From Cycloclasticus sp. (GTDB taxonomy: Bacteria; Pseudomonadota; Gammaproteobacteria; Methylococcales; Cycloclasticaceae), in the NCBI GenBank assembly GCA_002700385.1, contig PADC01000011.1, positions 157,190-221,189 on the forward strand: a stretch of DNA of 64,000 bases. The letters are read 5' to 3'. The number at the start of each line of letters is the position of its first letter. Within the stretch, counting starts at the first letter, position 1. The notes beneath the pieces are model-generated. The model saw only the letters and a list, made by a program, of their open reading frames with translations, had not been told where the DNA came from and ran no database searches. Positions 59,337-64,000 of the stretch are shown in pieces. The translations under genes and the position numbers were made by a program.

Positions 59337-60512
59337 ATGCAACCCTTTGCTTTTGCTCGTCAGCCTATTTTAGACACGTCACTTCAACTATATGCCTTCG
59401 AATTTTTATATCGGCCGGCCAATGATGTGACACATAACGAACACTCCATTACTCACGAAGTCCTCGCCTCATCAATTCTAGATTTGGGCCTGAATCAAGC
59501 CAGTAATAACACCCTGGCCTTTATTAACATGTCTTATGACGACTTAATGGCTGCCCATGTTGAGGCTTTACCCTCAGAGAAAATCATTTTAGAACTGCTT
59601 GAAGACATACAACCAGACTCAGCATTGATCACCCGTGTCAGCACCCTAAAAAAACAGGGTTTTAAATTTGCATTAGATGATTTTGTTTACAGCTCAGACT
59701 GGGATCCCTTAATAGAGCTTGCGGACATCATTAAATTTGATTTAACAATGACCACGCTTGAAGAAAATCAGGCCCTTATCAAAAAACTATCCAACAAAAA
59801 CATTCTGTTCCTCGCTGAAAAAATTGAGACTTATGACGAGTACGAAACCTACAAAGGCATTGGCTGCACACTGTTTCAAGGTTTTTTCTTTAGCAAACCC
59901 GAAACAATCAAAGGCTCTTCATTAAATGCCAACACCGTAGTAAAAACAAAACTTTTATCCAGCATCCATCAAGATGATATCTCATTTGAGAGGCTAGAAG
60001 AAATTATCCAGGAAGACCCAAACCTGACCTTTTTGTTATTAAAGTACTTAAATTCAGCCCATTTTTCTTTTTCCAACCCTATCCATTCGATTAAACAGGC
60101 TATTGTTATTCTTGGCGTCAACGATTTCAAAAAATGGGTTACGTTACTGACCTTACGCAACATCTCTTCAAAACCTGATGAACTGCTTCGATTAGCCTTA
60201 GTCAGAGCACGACAAGCTGAGTTGTTTGCAAAAGGAGCATACCTAACCAATAGCAACAGCTATTTTCTCAGCGGCGTTTTATCCGTTTTCGATGCCATGC
60301 TTGATACGCCCTTAGAGAGCATCATCAAATCGATGTCTCTTGATCCGGAGATCAGTCAAGCTCTGTTGACTCATGAAGGCGAAATGGGGCATGCCCTTAA
60401 GGAAATCATTCAATACGAAGCAACCGGTGAATATTGTTCCGAAAGCCTTCCAAATAATTACCCAGCTGCGTGCCAATGGGCGGACCAGATATTGGCATCC
60501 TTAAAGGCTTGA
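59337..60512 (+). CDS. EAL-HDOD signalling protein
   Basis: 391 residues. EAL-like domain (about 1-200): the signature EAL is EFL (22-24), while ALDDF, KFD and QGFF remain and AEGVET is altered to AEKIET, so phosphodiesterase activity is doubtful. C-terminal HDOD domain (about 205-385) with SSIHQDDISFERLEEIIQED-like helices and NPIHSIKQAIVILG. This EAL-HDOD pairing (as in Vibrio CdgJ and YuxH) affects motility. It begins 5 bases after the carbonic-anhydrase-like gene and ends at a terminator lying inside aroE. Confidence 0.85.
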   Translation: MQPFAFARQPILDTSLQLYAFEFLYRPANDVTHNEHSITHEVLASSILDLGLNQASNNTLAFINMSYDDLMAAHVEALPSEKIILELLEDIQPDSALITRVSTLKKQGFKFALDDFVYSSDWDPLIELADIIKFDLTMTTLEENQALIKKLSNKNILFLAEKIETYDEYETYKGIGCTLFQGFFFSKPETIKGSSLNANTVVKTKLLSSIHQDDISFERLEEIIQEDPNLTFLLLKYLNSAHFSFSNPIHSIKQAIVILGVNDFKKWVTLLTLRNISSKPDELLRLALVRARQAELFAKGAYLTNSNSYFLSGVLSVFDAMLDTPLESIIKSMSLDPEISQALLTHEGEMGHALKEIIQYEATGEYCSESLPNNYPAACQWADQILASLKA

Positions 60513-60537
60513 TTGATATTATATGTCCATTTAAATC

Positions 60538-60572
60538 CAGCTAACCGCTCTTATCAGTTAGCTGTTTTTTTT
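60538..60572 (+). terminator. Rho-independent terminator of the EAL-HDOD gene
   Basis: CAGCTAAC/GTTAGCTG 8-base stem, 11-base loop, followed by eight T on the plus strand. Most of it lies within the last codons of the convergent aroE gene, so its sequence is shared by both. Confidence 0.88.
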
Positions 60573-61379
60573 GCTTCAGTCGTGCAAGTACTGTTTGACT
60601 ATTCGGCATCACCCCACGCCAAAGATAAAAGGCATGCGCTGCCTGTTCTACCAACATGCCCAACCCATCCTTAATCAGTCGGGCTTTTTGCTGCTGTGCC
60701 CAAAGCATAAAGGCGGTGGGTTCCTGGCTATAAGCCAAGTCATAGCACAGTGCCCCTTCGGCCAGCAGTTGATCCGCCAGCGGAGGCAGTTGGCCAGTCA
60801 AACTTGCAGAGGTTGCATTCAACACTATGTCAAACTGATGCTCATGCAAACTTTCATAGCTACCAGCCTGAACAACGCCAATGGGCGCAAACAGTTCTTC
60901 CATTGCTTTTGCCTTTGCTACTGTCCTGTTCGCCAAATAAAACGCTAAGGGTTTTTCTTTTAACAAAGGCCCTATAATGCCACGTGATGCACCCCCAGCT
61001 CCAAGCACAAGAACACGCTTTCCCTCTATGTCGACGCCAAGATTAACGCGGAGATCGGTTAATAAGCCAATGCCATCAGTATTATCGCCCAATAAAGAAC
61101 CATCATCTTGACGCTTGATCGTATTAACGGCCCCACTAAATTTTGCTCTTTCCGTTAAAAGATCAACTTTTTCATAAGCTAACTCTTTTAAAGGAACCGT
61201 ACAATTGAGGCCTTTCCCACCTTCTTTAAAAAAGACGTCTACTGCCGCATCAAAATTTTCTGGCCTGACTTCTTCTGCTTCATACCTTATCTGCTGACCT
61301 GTTTGCTTGGCAAATTGCTGATGAATGAAGGGAGACTTACTGTGACTAATAGGAAAGCCAAATACCGCGTATCGATCCA

Positions 61380-61380
<1 letters not shown>
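60541..61380 (-). CDS. aroE: Shikimate dehydrogenase
   Basis: 279 residues; reduces 3-dehydroshikimate with NADPH. FGFPISHSKSPFIHQQFA opens the chain with shikimate-binding Ser residues, VPLKE holds the catalytic Lys, and the nucleotide loop is LVLGAGGASRG near residue 130. A longer frame begins at 61404, but the ATG at 61380 overlaps the hemB stop as TAATG and agrees with the family start. Translationally coupled to hemB. Confidence 0.94.
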
Positions 61381-62972
<1,592 letters not shown>

Positions 62973-63638
62973 ATGAATAAAATAAATGGACTTTTAAACG
63001 CTGGACTTTTAGCTCTTTTGGCCTGCCTGTCGGCACAGGCAAGTGCTAATGACCTGAATGCGCCTCAACAAGTTATTAAAGAAACGTCAGACTTAGTTTA
63101 TAAGGTTGTGCAAAATGATAAAAGCAAACTGGATGACCGCAATTATGTTTTTGAACTCGTCAATGAAATCCTGGAACCTCGCGTCGATTTAGACAAAGTC
63201 TCCAAACTTGTGTTGGGCAAATACTGGCGCACAGCAAACGATGAACAAAAAGTTCAATTTCAAAAGGAATTTAAAGGCCTACTTGTTAATACTTACGCGA
63301 CTGCTTTCAAAGAGTTTGATGAATGGACGATTCATTTCATCCCCATGCCATTTGACTCAACAGAGAAACGCCTGATTGTTAAAACTGAAATTATACAACC
63401 CTCTCGTCCGCCGGTTGCGGTTGACTATCGAATGGCCTTAAATGAAACAGGTGAATGGAAGGCTTACGACGTTATCATTGAAGGCATTAGTATGGTAACA
63501 AATTACAAAGCGAGCTTTTCTAAAACCATCAAAGCAGCCGGTAGTCTGGATAAGGTTATTCAACAATTAGCCGAAAAAAACAAGCTCTCAGAAACATCAA
63601 GCCAGCTCGCCCTTGATAAGGCTAATAAAAACTCTTAG
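62973..63638 (+). CDS. mlaC: MlaC-like phospholipid-binding ABC transporter protein
   Basis: 221 residues with a signal peptide (MNKINGLLNAGLLALLACLS, cleavage after ASA). The mature chain has the MlaC/Ttg2D fold: FELVNEILEPRVDLDKVSKLVLGKYWR (residues about 50-76), a FKGLLVNTYATAF helix and VDYRMALN. MlaC shuttles phospholipids between the outer-membrane lipoprotein complex and the MlaFEDB transporter. Here no mlaF, E, D or B gene is adjacent; hemF follows convergently. AGGATATG gives a ribosome site. Confidence 0.88.
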   Translation: MNKINGLLNAGLLALLACLSAQASANDLNAPQQVIKETSDLVYKVVQNDKSKLDDRNYVFELVNEILEPRVDLDKVSKLVLGKYWRTANDEQKVQFQKEFKGLLVNTYATAFKEFDEWTIHFIPMPFDSTEKRLIVKTEIIQPSRPPVAVDYRMALNETGEWKAYDVIIEGISMVTNYKASFSKTIKAAGSLDKVIQQLAEKNKLSETSSQLALDKANKNS

Positions 63639-63653
63639 CGCTGATTGGCCTGC

Positions 63654-64000
<347 letters not shown>

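Overview
The window is a stretch of a gammaproteobacterial chromosome, moderately AT-rich by eye, with almost no spare DNA. Class I adenylate cyclase, AlgZ/AlgR-hemCDXY, lptM-lysA-dapF-DUF484-xerC, ubiE-ubiJ-ubiB and hslVU are gammaproteobacterial hallmarks, and their local order resembles that in Pseudomonas. A PPi-dependent phosphofructokinase and a XylM-like membrane monooxygenase beside RND exporters suggest a marine hydrocarbon or C1 specialist of the Cycloclasticus/Methylophaga type. That placement is inference. I saw no insertion sequences, CRISPR arrays, rRNA or tRNA genes.

Layout. 34-4458 (+): PPi-phosphofructokinase, BASS-type transporter, DoxX protein, membrane-anchored FMN/Fe-S glutamate synthase-like protein. 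4432-7227 (-): glycosyltransferase, NAD(P)-binding epimerase-like protein and sirtuin as a tight operon. 7301-10142 (-): EF-G2 and a glutathione S-transferase. 10258-11895 (-): glnK-amtB. 12036-19880 (-): XylM-like hydroxylase, two tandem RND/MMPL exporters, LolA-like periplasmic protein and a beta-barrel protein, the most distinctive accessory locus. 20150-22472 (-): vWA protein and an acidic membrane-anchored partner. 22659-26864 (-): transketolase, divergent GAPDH/Epd, phosphoglycerate kinase. 27135-33016 (-): hslV-hslU-DUF971-ubiE-ubiJ-ubiB-thioredoxin-like. 33892-37713 (-): lptM-lysA-dapF-DUF484-xerC. 37812-40730 (+): esterase, decayed remnants of a phosphoethanolamine transferase and dgkA, then oxyR with a near-perfect OxyR box driving a Prx5 peroxiredoxin. 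40807-45927 (-): cyaA, degenerate GGDEF protein, argH. 46019-52130 (+): algZ-algR-hemC-hemD-hemX-hemY. 52127-58727: ubiD, TusA-like protein, SH3 protein, oligopeptidase A, GIDE-domain protein and LemA. 58780-64000: gamma-carbonic anhydrase-like protein, EAL-HDOD protein, hemB-aroE, a lone MlaC-like protein and the 3' end of hemF.

How it works together: most genes are housekeeping (heme: hemB, C, D, X, Y, F; ubiquinone: ubiB, D, E, J; lysine/peptidoglycan: dapF, lysA; central carbon: pfp, gap, pgk, tkt; proteolysis: hslVU, prlC). The accessory interest lies in the monooxygenase/exporter locus, the pseudogene graveyard at 38.6-39.2 kb, the OxyR-Prx circuit, and several degenerate signalling proteins (GGDEF, EAL, vWA). 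Start codons were moved from the longest reading frame to an internal ATG where a Shine-Dalgarno sequence, stop-start overlap or family alignment favoured it; these cases are stated.
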